In this document: piece after piece, positions 28,701 through 36,264 of the stretch
Numbering within the stretch: the stretch's first letter is position 1
How the letters are laid out: each line of letters opens with the position of its first letter
Made by a program: the position numbers and the translations under genes
The notes under the pieces: generated by a model
What the model was told of the DNA's origin: nothing
What the model saw: only the letters and a program-made list of their open reading frames with translations
Database searches by the model: none
From: Flavobacterium faecale
GTDB taxonomy: Bacteria; Bacteroidota; Bacteroidia; Flavobacteriales; Flavobacteriaceae
Length of the DNA: 64,000 bases
Direction of reading: 5' to 3'
NCBI RefSeq assembly: GCF_003076455.1
Contig: NZ_CP020918.1
Coordinates: 4,438,001 to 4,502,000 of the forward strand

Positions 28701-28772
28701 AACACTCATCAGTGTCAAGAAAAGACCTAAATAGGTACTTTTTTTCAAATACCTTGAAATTCTGTTTTTCAT
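25737..28772 (-). CDS. SusC/RagA TonB-dependent transporter (pair 2)
   Basis: The 1011-aa product has a signal peptide ending in YAQ (residue 30), a carboxypeptidase-like domain (QVTGRVTDETSQGVPGVNV), the SusC box SLEEVVVIGYGTAKKKDVTG, plug motifs VRGVNSITGSNDPLVVIDG and DVLKDASATAVYGVRGSNG, and a barrel ending TYTLGLKFQL. It is complete and uninterrupted. It heads a two-gene transcript with the SusD at 24063, preceded by about 400 non-coding bases. Confidence 0.94.
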   Translation of the reverse strand: MKNRISRYLKKSTYLGLFLTLMSVQEFYAQQVTGRVTDETSQGVPGVNVLKKGTSSGVSTDLDGKFTIAAKEGDVLLVSFIGYNPQSIKVGKSSTINVKLAPDVASLEEVVVIGYGTAKKKDVTGAVSQVTAKSFADQPVVRVEDALQGRASGVMVSKSSGAPGGEIKVRVRGVNSITGSNDPLVVIDGLIGGDLSSLNPNDIASMDVLKDASATAVYGVRGSNGVIVITTKKGSGKGKINVDYFTSIATIPKYLPTLADNVGDFARIENARRGTAFFTAADITAIEAQGGTNYQKEILRTGISKNLQISASGSEGKLRYFISGNYNNVEGIIINTNAEKFAARSNVEAQVNDKLKVGLNLFVNRFQNHNNFETFGSDQGSLIYKALTWDPTTPVYNANGEYNLRSTRSVASLNQNPVYTLDNSDFQQVQDLLNATFNLSYNISKDFTYSLVLGSAINNNSAQNYFVENNNNIPSAGFDTNKFTSYQMSNILTWHKEFGKHDLKITGVQEYNNSKNYINSFSGLNISLPKGYYFNQFADASSKKYASNFAQQELQSFMLRGEYIFNNNLSVTVTTRRDASSVFAKDNRVGYFPSAAVGYSLDEFLPKESFVHALKLRLGWGQVGNQNIGAYATDTRYNNVSYSFDGTTASPGIFLLNYGNKDLNWETTTQSNFGVDLGFQDRRGNLSVDVYKKNTTDLLLNNPLSGLDGGGGAGGSARGFITNNVGEVSNKGIDVNLGYDIFKNDDFTWNSNVSVSYVKNKVEKLSDGRTKIDGTFVAPGGQSRVLNVIELGQSLGQLYGATFLGTWKTEDVIPVSKTTGTPAGVPGQAKYVLDDNNNVAFGAIGNGTPKMFLGWNNSITYKNWNCNIFVQSVSGFDIYNMTQAGINGGAGDSRSFMSAEQVNQWTAANQTNVPTNSIFSNSSKFLENGNFIRLSNLNIGYTFKDVAGFKNTSLKVYASGQNLFLFTKYSGYDPENTTTRSTQGTSDVTAGINAGAFPTPRTYTLGLKFQL

Positions 28773-29118
28773 AATTTTTAGTTGTTTTGGTTTGTAATAA
28801 TGTTTAATCTAAAAGCAATAATTTTGAAACCCTCTTTTGGTTTTAAGAGGTGATAAAAAATTTATATAAATGAACACTGATTTAAACTAAAATACTGATC
28901 TAATCTTACCTTGTTTCAAGCTAATTTTAACTTAATTTAACAAAACAAAATACATAAATCTTAATTTTACCCTTTTTAAAAAAAAAGAAATCTAGTCCTT
29001 CCTATAAAAATTAAAATTGTTTCAAATAGAAAACTACTTTCAATATTGAACCGTGTAAATATATAAAAAAATGTTAACGAATCACAAAATTCTTATAAAG
29101 ATTAAAAAAAATCAAAAA
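28773..29118. other. AT-rich non-coding stretch upstream of SusC pair 2
   Basis: This stretch is very AT-rich with no open frame, tRNA-like or repeat structure I can support. It presumably holds the SusC promoter and leader, but no clear TAnnTTTG box stands out. Confidence 0.4.
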
Positions 29119-29156
29119 AAAAGCAGCAACTATACGCTTGTATAATTGCTGCTTTT
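29119..29156 (-). terminator. Terminator of the MBL-hydrolase operon
   Basis: AAAAGCAGCAACTATAC (29119-29135) pairs with 29140-29156 (one wobble) around a GCTT loop; on the minus strand a T-rich tail follows. It lies just after the stop at 29178. Confidence 0.8.
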
Positions 29157-29177
29157 ATTGCTATTTGATTATTGACC

Positions 29178-29678
29178 CTATTTCTGGTATAACAACGACT
29201 GTATTACTTCAAAAGACAAAGTTTGATCCTCATTTACAAAATATTTAAGCAAGGCCTCTCCCCAAATATCGCCATCGCTGTAGTCCACGATAATCCAACG
29301 GTGATTAAGAATTTTTATCTTATTGATGACGAATTTATTAGCTCCAATTTGATCTTGGCCGGTGTATGGATTCCCTTTTGGATTAGCATTTAAATCCATC
29401 AGTCGTTCTTTGATCACTGGAATCAATTTTTCGTACTGAATTGTCTTATCTGGATTGGAATCTTCGAAATAGTTTTGAGCATTTTCGTTTTTTTCTAAAG
29501 AAAAATAATTAGCATCTGTTAATTTTGAAGAAACAGAACTCAAGCTGTCTTTCAGTTTTTTGGTCACACGTGTGTAGCGCTCTTGTTCGAATTTTACTTC
29601 GGCAGAATAATAGGCATAGGTAAAAATATTTACCAAAACTAGCAGGATGAAAGCATAAAGCAAAAATGATCTTTTCAT
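29178..29678 (-). CDS. Single-pass membrane-anchored protein, unknown function
   Basis: The 166-aa product has one N-terminal hydrophobic anchor (FLLYAFILLVLVNIFTYAYY), a short coiled coil (TRVTKKLKDSLSSVSSKL) and a soluble C-terminal domain (NHRWIIVDYSDGDIWGEALLKYF). I do not recognise the family beyond its likely conservation in Flavobacterium. It starts 13 bases after the stop of the MBL-fold gene, so the two are cotranscribed and share the terminator. Confidence 0.65.
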   Translation of the reverse strand: MKRSFLLYAFILLVLVNIFTYAYYSAEVKFEQERYTRVTKKLKDSLSSVSSKLTDANYFSLEKNENAQNYFEDSNPDKTIQYEKLIPVIKERLMDLNANPKGNPYTGQDQIGANKFVINKIKILNHRWIIVDYSDGDIWGEALLKYFVNEDQTLSFEVIQSLLYQK

Positions 29679-29690
29679 TTTAAATTTGTA

Positions 29691-30455
29691 TTATAGTGTA
29701 ATTTCTAAATTATCATAAGCCAAAAATACATTTTCTGGCAACTTTTTTTGTACCTCTTCATGAAAGCCCATAATATGACTTATGTGAGTCAGATAAGCCT
29801 TTTTAGGTTTAACCAAAGCTATAAAATCTAACGCATCTTGCAAATTGAAATGCGAAAAATGAGGCTCTTCACGCAATGCATTGATAACCAAAACATCCAA
29901 GTCATTTAACTTCGCTATTTCACTTTCTTCTATTGATTTTACATCTGTCAAATAAGCAAAACGATCAATTCGAAATCCAAAAACCTGCAAATCACCATGC
30001 AAAGCATCAATAGGAATAATGGATTTGTGTCCTAGTTCAAATGGATGGTTGTTGGCGATTTCAATAGTTCGCACTGAAGGAGCGCCAGGATATTTATTTT
30101 CTGTTTGAAAAATGTAGGCAAAACGCGACTTAATATTTTCAATTACTCGCGGATGCGCATAGATCGGCATTTCGCCCTGTCGAAAGTTAAAAGGACGAAT
30201 ATCATCAATACCCGCAGTATGGTCTGCATGCTCGTGCGTGAACAAGATACCGTCTACTTTTTTGCAATTGGCACGCAACATTTGCTGCCTAAAATCGGGA
30301 CCACAATCTATCACATATGAATAGTCATCCCACCGGATCCAAATTGAAACCCGTAGTCTTTTATCTTTACTATCCGAACTCAAGCATACTGGATGATCAC
30401 TACCAATTATCGGAATTCCCTGAGAGGTACCTGTACCCAAAAAATTTACTATCAA
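29691..30455 (-). CDS. MBL-fold metallohydrolase, PhnP/lipoate-synthesis-like
   Basis: The 254-aa product has the metallo-beta-lactamase zinc motif HEHADH at residues 74-79, plus LGTGTSQGIPIIG at the start, DVLVINALR and LTHISHIMGFH near the C-terminus. The family includes PhnP phosphodiesterases, and the N-terminal TSQG-P pattern fits that group. The likely activity is a phosphodiesterase; the substrate is unknown. It is the first gene of a two-gene minus operon. Confidence 0.85.
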   Translation of the reverse strand: MIVNFLGTGTSQGIPIIGSDHPVCLSSDSKDKRLRVSIWIRWDDYSYVIDCGPDFRQQMLRANCKKVDGILFTHEHADHTAGIDDIRPFNFRQGEMPIYAHPRVIENIKSRFAYIFQTENKYPGAPSVRTIEIANNHPFELGHKSIIPIDALHGDLQVFGFRIDRFAYLTDVKSIEESEIAKLNDLDVLVINALREEPHFSHFNLQDALDFIALVKPKKAYLTHISHIMGFHEEVQKKLPENVFLAYDNLEITL

Positions 30456-30515
30456 ATCAATTTCATTTTTTTACAAAAATAACATTAATTAGCTTTCATT
30501 ACTTATCAATTTCAT

Positions 30516-30523
30516 TAACTTTG
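30516..30523 (+). promoter_or_regulatory. Candidate -7 box (TAACTTTG)
   Basis: TAACTTTG matches TAnnTTTG and lies 31 bases before the start at 30554. The upstream TTTC near 30493 is a weak -33 candidate. Confidence 0.45.
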
Positions 30524-30553
30524 TGACATATAAGCCAATTTTACATAAAAAAA

Positions 30554-32014
30554 ATGGGTACTGAGATCAAATTAAAGGGTGACAAAGTCATCGAGCAAAT
30601 ACCTTCAGTTAAGGATAAGGCGCTTCGCATCAATTTAAACGAAAACATTTACGGGACTTTTGCCGAAATAGGTGCTGGACAAGAAACAGTTAGGCACTTT
30701 TTTAGAGCTGGAGGATCTTCTGGAACCATTGCAAAAGCGATGTCGGCATACGACAAAGATTTTAGCGATGCCGTTTACGGAATAGAGCCAGACGGTCGCT
30801 ATGTGACCGAAAGTCGCCTAAAAAGAATGCTTAATCATGAAGTAAATTTAATTGAACAACGTTTAAATCGTGAAAAACATCCCAATAAGATGTTCTTTAG
30901 CTACGCTAATACAGTAGCAACTATCGATTTTGCAAAACAATTTAAAGGACACGGATGGGTCGGGATTAGTTACCAAATTGAACCTGAAGAAGCGTATAAC
31001 GAAATAATCTTACACATTCGTTTTAAAGAAACTGATGTACGTTTGCAACAAGAAACATTAGGTATTCTTGGAGTAAACTTAATATATGGCGCTTATTACA
31101 AATACAATGATCCAAAAAAATTGTTGCGTTATTTGTATGATCACCTTGACAAAGACCAACTTGAAATTGATACCATCAATTTTTCTGGACCTCGTTTTGC
31201 CGAAGTAGACAATCGTTTGATGAGTTTGCAATTGGTTAAAAACGGTATGACAGATGCCGTGATGTTTAATCCGCAAGGGAAAAACGTTTTGCCAGCTGCC
31301 ATTTTGTACAAGAAGAACATCCTTGCTTTGAGAGGAAGTTTTCGTCCTGTGACCAAAGTTAACATGGACATGTACAAGAAATCCTTGGAGATGTTTATCC
31401 AAGAAAACAAAGTAGACGAAAAAAACACCTTGGCTATTTTTGAAATTACCTTGTCTAACTTACGTTCTGATGGTGAAATTGACGAGCGTGACTTTATGGA
31501 CAGAGCCGAATTGCTTTGTGCACTTGGACAAACGGTAATGATCTCAAATTTTCAAGAATATTATAAAGTTGTCGAATATTTCTCTAACTATACCAAAGCC
31601 CGCATGGGATTGGCAATGGGAGTAAATAATTTAATTGATATATTTGATGAGAAGTACTACCGCCATTTAAGCGGAGGTATCTTGGAAGCTTTTGGAAAAT
31701 TATTTTTTAGGGACATGAAAGTGTTTTTATATCCAATGGTGGACGAAAATGGAGAAATTGAAACTTCTCTCAACTTGAAAGTACATCCTAGAATGAAAGA
31801 ATTGTACAAGTTCTTTAAATTTAATGGTAAAGTAATTGACATCGAAAATTATGATCCAGATAATTTAACTGTATTTTCTAGAGAAGTTCTAAAAATGATA
31901 AGCAGCGGAAAAACAGGATGGGAGCCTATGTTGCCAGATGGTATTCCGGAGATTATAAAAGCAGGTAATTTATTTGGTTACGAGCCGAATAACTTTTTAG
32001 AAGAAAAAAATTAA
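30554..32014 (+). CDS. Conserved protein of unknown function
   Basis: This 486-aa protein has no signal peptide or membrane helix. Visible landmarks are FFRAGGSSGTIAKAMSAYDK, KMFFSYANTVATIDFA, RGSFRPVTKVNMDM and YRHLSGGILEAFGKLFF. From memory, relatives are sometimes labelled TonB-dependent receptor or nicotinate-nucleotide adenylyltransferase in databases. A receptor is not credible here: there is no signal peptide, plug or barrel. I see no clear nucleotidyltransferase motif either. It is monocistronic, with a promoter-like box upstream and a hairpin after the stop. Confidence 0.7.
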   Translation: MGTEIKLKGDKVIEQIPSVKDKALRINLNENIYGTFAEIGAGQETVRHFFRAGGSSGTIAKAMSAYDKDFSDAVYGIEPDGRYVTESRLKRMLNHEVNLIEQRLNREKHPNKMFFSYANTVATIDFAKQFKGHGWVGISYQIEPEEAYNEIILHIRFKETDVRLQQETLGILGVNLIYGAYYKYNDPKKLLRYLYDHLDKDQLEIDTINFSGPRFAEVDNRLMSLQLVKNGMTDAVMFNPQGKNVLPAAILYKKNILALRGSFRPVTKVNMDMYKKSLEMFIQENKVDEKNTLAIFEITLSNLRSDGEIDERDFMDRAELLCALGQTVMISNFQEYYKVVEYFSNYTKARMGLAMGVNNLIDIFDEKYYRHLSGGILEAFGKLFFRDMKVFLYPMVDENGEIETSLNLKVHPRMKELYKFFKFNGKVIDIENYDPDNLTVFSREVLKMISSGKTGWEPMLPDGIPEIIKAGNLFGYEPNNFLEEKN

Positions 32015-32026
32015 GCAGCACACTAC

Positions 32027-32057
32027 AAAAGCAAGAATACATTGTGTTCTTGCTTTT
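32027..32057 (+). terminator. Terminator after the 30554 gene
   Basis: AAAAGCAAGAA (32027-32037) pairs with TTCTTGCTTTT (32047-32057). It ends directly before the next gene, which argues that gene starts later than 32073. Confidence 0.7.
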
Positions 32058-32114
32058 ACCATATAATAACTTTTGAACCTCAATAAGGCTTCAAAAAAAA
32101 AGAATCGCATTTAC

Positions 32115-33014
32115 TTGAAAACGTACAGCCCCCACCGTCTTTTCACCTCAATTATTACATTGTTGCTCTTTTGCACTACGGCTACTGCTGCAAAACTGTC
32201 TCTACCCATTGACAGCTTGGCAACGCGAACTGGAACTACAACCAAGAGTGCCGCCAAAGCTACCTTGTTTAGAAGAAATCCGGACACGACTGCCAACAAA
32301 CCCAAACTCAATGCAGTTGTAAAGCAAAAAGTAGAAATAGTAACCTATAAAATCTATTTTAACGGAAAGATAATAAAAGTAATACCCAAAAAAGTAAAAG
32401 AGGAATTTAAAGGAAAATACCGCTATGTCTACATTGATAAAAAGGGAAAGAAATATGAACTAGGAGATTATAAAATTTACAAAATACAAAAATACCGTGG
32501 TGAAGCTGGAGAAATAGTAAATCTAGTCAACCTTGAAGAGGTACCAAAATCATATAAAAATGGGACTTTTCAGTATCATTTTAACATGGACTCTCCACGA
32601 TCGTATGTAAACGAGCAAACCTTAGCTAGTTTTTTTGGCGCAATGTTGGAGGTAAATTATTTGGATATTGGTTGTAATGGTTTTAGCCACAAAGACGGAT
32701 CATCAAAACCAAGTCGAAGTCATATTAACGGAAATAATGGTGATTTTAAATATTTAAGAGCCGACAAAACACTAGAATGTGGCGTGGGCACAAGCTTGAA
32801 CATCAACAAAGCGGCAGATTCTCTAGACTACCGAAGACAAAATAAATGGAATGATGCACTATACAAATTTGGATGGAAAAAAATGCTGGGATGGACAGTT
32901 ACCGTCAATAAAAAAACAAAGTTTCTGCACCATATCACACACAAGACCACCAATCACCATCATCATTTGCATGTGCAAAATTATGAACCTCATTTTAAAG
33001 AAATAAAACTATGA
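32115..33014 (+). CDS. Exported protein with LAS-type metallopeptidase signature
   Basis: The 299-aa product has a signal peptide (FTSIITLLLFCTTATAA). A possible zinc-site layout of LAS peptidases (M15/M74) is seen: H203-x6-D210 in RSHINGNNGDFKYL, echoing HxxGxAxD, and the C-terminal HHHHLHV with H284-x-H286. I chose TTG 32115 because it begins a well-formed signal peptide and avoids the upstream terminator; 32073 (also TTG) is the longest alternative, and no ATG is in range. If right, it would cleave peptidoglycan peptides in the periplasm. It overlaps the next gene by four bases (ATGA). Confidence 0.6.
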   Translation: MKTYSPHRLFTSIITLLLFCTTATAAKLSLPIDSLATRTGTTTKSAAKATLFRRNPDTTANKPKLNAVVKQKVEIVTYKIYFNGKIIKVIPKKVKEEFKGKYRYVYIDKKGKKYELGDYKIYKIQKYRGEAGEIVNLVNLEEVPKSYKNGTFQYHFNMDSPRSYVNEQTLASFFGAMLEVNYLDIGCNGFSHKDGSSKPSRSHINGNNGDFKYLRADKTLECGVGTSLNINKAADSLDYRRQNKWNDALYKFGWKKMLGWTVTVNKKTKFLHHITHKTTNHHHHLHVQNYEPHFKEIKL

Positions 33015-33640
33015 GAAAATTGCTAATCCTAGGTTTGATTGCCCTTAGTTTTTCTTCTTGTAAAAAAGAGGTCAAGCCTACTCCATCTGTACCAACTGAA
33101 ACGGAAACTAAAGTAGAAGTAGAAAATTTTTATAGTTCGAAAGACGTACAGCCGCATTTAAAATTTAATGCTGAATACAGCGAATATGATTTTATTGGAT
33201 TACCAAATCCAACGGCATTTACAAAAGAAGAACTTTCTTTTAATGTAAAAGAAAACGATTTTGACTACAATAAAACGGCCGATTTTGATTATTATAATTT
33301 AAGCCAATTTGATTTGGATAAAACTAATTTTAAGGTAATAGCGTATCATTCTTTTGGCGAAAATGACTCGAAGGTAGTAAACGTGCAACTTAATAGTTAT
33401 CAAGCTGGCGTACAAAAAGATGCTTTGTTAGTTGATTGCCGTTTTACCTTTGAAACTGAATATTATCGTAACTTTTTGATCGAAAAAGACGGAACTATAA
33501 TCGTAAGGAAAACAGCTGTTGATGGTTTGGCATTTAATGAAGCCGGTGATATTGTTGGTAAAAAACAAGTAAGTGATACTACAACCCAAGTGATCAAATA
33601 TAAAGTTGATAAATCAGGGATATTCAATAAAATAAAATAA
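33011..33640 (+). CDS. Lipoprotein cotranscribed with the LAS-like protein
   Basis: The 209-aa product has a lipoprotein signal (LGLIALSFSSC, Cys at residue 17) then an acidic linker with many Thr, Pro and Glu. The rest is soluble and strand-rich. No domain is recognised. The start overlaps the preceding stop by four bases, so the two are translationally coupled and probably act together at the envelope. It could be a partner or regulator of the putative peptidase; that is inference only. Confidence 0.7.
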   Translation: MRKLLILGLIALSFSSCKKEVKPTPSVPTETETKVEVENFYSSKDVQPHLKFNAEYSEYDFIGLPNPTAFTKEELSFNVKENDFDYNKTADFDYYNLSQFDLDKTNFKVIAYHSFGENDSKVVNVQLNSYQAGVQKDALLVDCRFTFETEYYRNFLIEKDGTIIVRKTAVDGLAFNEAGDIVGKKQVSDTTTQVIKYKVDKSGIFNKIK

Positions 33641-33666
33641 AACTTCTCAAAATAAAAGTAAACAAC

Positions 33667-33695
33667 AAAGGTCTGCAATCAAATTGCAGACCTTT
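33667..33695. terminator. Shared terminator between convergent genes
   Basis: AAAGGTCTGCAAT (33667-33679) and ATTGCAGACCTTT (33683-33695) form a perfect 13-bp stem with a 3-base loop, followed by T7 on the plus strand. It can serve the lipoprotein gene and, more weakly, bcp. Confidence 0.85.
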
Positions 33696-33717
33696 TTTTA
33701 TGAGATGAAGTTAGCGC

Positions 33718-34170
33718 TTACTTCAAAATTTGAGCAGCGTGTTCTTTTGTTTTTACTTTTTCTATCACCTCATCGATAACGCCTTCTTCGTTAATCACAA
33801 AGGTAGTACGGTGGATACCATCATACTCTTTTCCCATGAACTTTTTTGGTCCCCAAACACCAAAGGCTTCTATCACTGAGCGATCTTCATCGGCAAGTAA
33901 TGGAAAAGGCAGTTCATACTTTTCTTTAAATTTTGTTTGTTTTGCAGCGGCATCTGCGCTTACTCCCAAAAGTGCGTAATTATTGGCTTCAAAACGGGCA
34001 AAATTGTCACGTAGGTCACATGCCTCAGCAGTACATCCAGGTGTACTTGCTTTTGGATAAAAGAAAACCACTAGTTTTTTGCCTGCGTAATCTGCTAGCG
34101 TATGTACGTTTCCGTCTTGGTCTAGTCCTGAAAAATTGGGTGCTTTATCTCCTTGTTTTAATGTTGTCAT
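33718..34170 (-). CDS. bcp: Thioredoxin-dependent thiol peroxidase (Bcp/PrxQ)
   Basis: The 150-aa product has the peroxiredoxin motif YPKASTPGCTAEACDLRD: peroxidatic Cys46 in PxxxTPGC and resolving Cys51 five residues later, the PrxQ spacing. Other family landmarks are LLGVSADAAAKQTKF and FPLLADEDRSVIEAFGVWG. It reduces hydrogen and alkyl peroxides in the cytosol using thioredoxin. Length and residues are complete. It is monocistronic. Confidence 0.95.
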   Translation of the reverse strand: MTTLKQGDKAPNFSGLDQDGNVHTLADYAGKKLVVFFYPKASTPGCTAEACDLRDNFARFEANNYALLGVSADAAAKQTKFKEKYELPFPLLADEDRSVIEAFGVWGPKKFMGKEYDGIHRTTFVINEEGVIDEVIEKVKTKEHAAQILK

Positions 34171-34257
34171 ATATTTATGTTTTGCGTTAAGACGTATTGG
34201 TTAGGTTATTATAATTAACTGTTTAAAATTTATTCCGAAATTTGAATTTAACTATAA

Positions 34258-34356
34258 ACTATAGAATTTGATTTTTTAAAATTGAAATTGAATTTTGAAA
34301 TTTGATATTTGAAATTGACTTTTGATTCTTGACTTTTGACTTTTGACTTCTGATTC
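34258..34356. repeat. Low-complexity tract of TTGAAATT/CTTTTGA units
   Basis: Degenerate tandem units such as TTGAAATTGAATTTTGAAAT and CTTTTGACTTTTGACTTCTG lie directly before structured repeat D. No coding role is visible. Similar GATTTTTGAT units occur near 5600-5630. Confidence 0.5.
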
Positions 34357-34500
34357 TGCCCCAGATGGTAATGGAAAGCCCGGACTGAAAAAACTTATTT
34401 TTTTCTTGTTTATAAAGAGCGACCGGCAGGAAGCTCCTTTATAAACTTAGAAAAAAAAGTTTTTGAGGGAGGACTTGCAATGAACAGCTGGATTAGGCAC
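34357..34500 (+). ncRNA. Structured repeat copy D with long hairpin arm
   Basis: The flank TGGAAAGCCCGGACTG, then a hairpin of about 32 bp per arm (34389-34420 with 34433-34464, few mismatches), then GAGGGAGGACTTGCAATG. GGAAAGCCCG before the arm and GAGGACTTGCAA after it match copies A and C, while the arm sequence differs. It sits 44 bases before nth, so a leader role is possible. No reading frame crosses it. Confidence 0.55.
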
Positions 34501-34544
34501 TAAGTAAAATTTATATTATTTTTACAAGATATAAAATTACACTA

Positions 34545-35195
34545 ATGACTAAGCAAGAGCGCGTAACATTTGTTATAAATACGTTAAAAGAATACTACCC
34601 CACCATTCCGATTCCGTTGGACCATAAGGATCCTTATACTTTATTGATAGCAGTTTTGCTGTCTGCACAATGTACGGATGTGCGTGTGAACCAGATTACG
34701 CCTTTACTATTTGCCCGTGCGGATAACCCGTATGACATGATTAAAATGAGCGTAGAAGAAATAAAGGAGATCATACGACCATGCGGACTGTCGCCAATGA
34801 AATCAAAGGGAATTCATGGGTTGTCGCATATTTTGATCGATAAGCATGGTGGTGTGGTGCCGCAAAGTTTTGAGTATTTGGAAGAACTACCCGCGGTGGG
34901 ACACAAAACGGCAAGTGTGGTAATGTCTCAAGCTTTTGGGGTACCCGCTTTTCCGGTTGATACGCACATTCATCGCTTGATGTACCGCTGGAATTTGACA
35001 AATGGTAAAAATGTGGTCCAAACAGAGAAGGATGCCAAACGTCTTTTTCCTGAAGAAATCTGGAACGACTTGCATTTGCAAATGATTTGGTATGGTAGAG
35101 AATTTTCGCCTGCGCGTGGTTGGGATCTTGATAAAGATATCATTACAAAGACAATTGGACGTAAAACAGTTTTGGACGGCTATGCTAAAAAATAA
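34545..35195 (+). CDS. nth: Endonuclease III-like DNA glycosylase without Fe-S motif
   Basis: The 216-aa product has the helix-hairpin-helix LPAVGHKTASVV with Lys121 and the catalytic Asp139 in PVDTHIHRL, so glycosylase/AP-lyase activity on oxidised pyrimidines is expected. The C-terminal four-cysteine [4Fe-4S] loop of typical Nth is absent: the position of the first cysteine reads REFSPARGW (Ser188), and no cysteine follows. It remains the expected length. Base excision repair role; structured repeat D lies just upstream. Confidence 0.9.
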   Translation: MTKQERVTFVINTLKEYYPTIPIPLDHKDPYTLLIAVLLSAQCTDVRVNQITPLLFARADNPYDMIKMSVEEIKEIIRPCGLSPMKSKGIHGLSHILIDKHGGVVPQSFEYLEELPAVGHKTASVVMSQAFGVPAFPVDTHIHRLMYRWNLTNGKNVVQTEKDAKRLFPEEIWNDLHLQMIWYGREFSPARGWDLDKDIITKTIGRKTVLDGYAKK

Positions 35196-35253
35196 AATTC
35201 ACTTAACTGACGAATCAGATAAGTGAATTTTACAAAAAAAAATAAAACAAAGT

Positions 35254-35397
35254 TTAATTTGAAATGATTTCAAATGTATGTTCGTTGCCTTTGATGATGG
35301 TTAAGGCTTTTGAGTAATTTATTAAAAAAGAAACGATTTCTTTTTTAGGTTTTAATGCTTTTGAAGCATCATTTTTCTTAGAGTAAATTTTTGCCAT
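35254..35397 (-). CDS. Small conserved flavobacterial protein (47 aa)
   Basis: A 47-codon frame from ATG 35397 to TAA 35254. It is basic at the N-terminus (MAKIYSKKN), then LKPKKEIVSFLINYSKAL and a GNEHTFEI tail. Codons look native. The phrase FLINYSKAL resembles a short protein I recall from Flavobacterium genomes, but I cannot verify that. It lies 53 bases downstream of the sigma factor stop, same strand, so it may be on the same transcript. Function is unknown. Confidence 0.6.
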   Translation of the reverse strand: MAKIYSKKNDASKALKPKKEIVSFLINYSKALTIIKGNEHTFEIISN

Positions 35398-35449
35398 AAT
35401 GTAGGTTATATTATTTTATAATAGAACGGCAAAATGTTGTACTTATTGT

Positions 35450-36037
35450 TTAATTGGTCAAAACAATTTGATGTTTGTCTATGACTTTTCGTAAGTTCAT
35501 TAAGGCATATCTCATGCGACCTAATGAGGTATTGATACTAACTCCTGTAACCTCTGCAATTTCTTTAAAACTCATGTCTTGATACATGCGCATTAACAAA
35601 ACTTCTTTTTGGTCTTGTGGCAACTCGTCTAATAATTTGCGCACATCACATTCTACTTGATCACTGATGATTTGGTTTTCTACATTGAGTGTATCGTCAG
35701 ACATGATCGAAAAAATTGAAAAGCTCTCTGTTTCTCTAAACATTGGCATTTTTTTATTTCTTCTGAAATGGTCGATAATCAAATTGTGTGCAATACGCAT
35801 TACCCACGGAAGAAACTTTCCTTCTTCGTTATACGAATCATTTTTTAATGTCTTGATTACTTTGATAAATGTATCTTGAAATATATCGTTGGATATATCG
35901 GAATCTGCAATTTTTGAATAGATGAAACCGTATATTCTTGATTGATGTCTTTTGATTAATGTTTCCAAGGCTTTTTCATTCCCTGCTACATAATCTTTGA
36001 CCAATAAAGCATCTGAGTGTTCTATAGTAGTAGCCAT
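35450..36037 (-). CDS. ECF-type RNA polymerase sigma factor
   Basis: The 195-aa product has sigma region 2 (IYSKIADSDISNDIFQDTFIKV, WVMRIAHNLIIDHFRR) and region 4 (DELPQDQKEVLLMRMYQD followed by SFKEIAEVTGVSINT), the standard ECF layout with no region 3. No anti-sigma gene is adjacent in the window, so it may be controlled otherwise. A candidate promoter box lies at 36132-36139. Its regulon cannot be deduced. Confidence 0.92.
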   Translation of the reverse strand: MATTIEHSDALLVKDYVAGNEKALETLIKRHQSRIYGFIYSKIADSDISNDIFQDTFIKVIKTLKNDSYNEEGKFLPWVMRIAHNLIIDHFRRNKKMPMFRETESFSIFSIMSDDTLNVENQIISDQVECDVRKLLDELPQDQKEVLLMRMYQDMSFKEIAEVTGVSINTSLGRMRYALMNLRKVIDKHQIVLTN

Positions 36038-36131
36038 AATAATACCTTTTAGTTTTCTTAATTTTTGTAACTGTCTAAAAAAAAGTATTGTTATGCTATA
36101 GGCTTTTGCTTTGTTTATGTTATTGTTAAAA

Positions 36132-36139
36132 CAAATTTA
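36132..36139 (-). promoter_or_regulatory. Candidate -7 box (TAAATTTG) for the sigma factor gene
   Basis: On the minus strand this reads TAAATTTG, matching TAnnTTTG, about 95 bases upstream of the sigma factor start. Motif match only. Confidence 0.35.
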
Positions 36140-36264
36140 ACAAAAATTTATTTAAAATCACAACTAAATGTTGTTAAAATATGTTTGCTAAAATTATTTT
36201 TAATACACGCACCTTGGTCTAAAGTGTAGTGTAATAGTGTTTTTTGGGCTTTTTTAAAATAAAA

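Noticed and set aside
30554..32014. TonB-dependent receptor annotation
   Set aside because: No signal peptide, plug or barrel is visible; the product looks cytosolic.
32073..32114. TTG at 32073 as the start of the LAS-like gene
   Set aside because: It lies 16 bases after a terminator and adds residues before a complete signal peptide; 32115 fits better, though not proven.
34258..34356. A CRISPR-like or tandem-repeat locus
   Set aside because: Units are degenerate and lack equal-length spacers.
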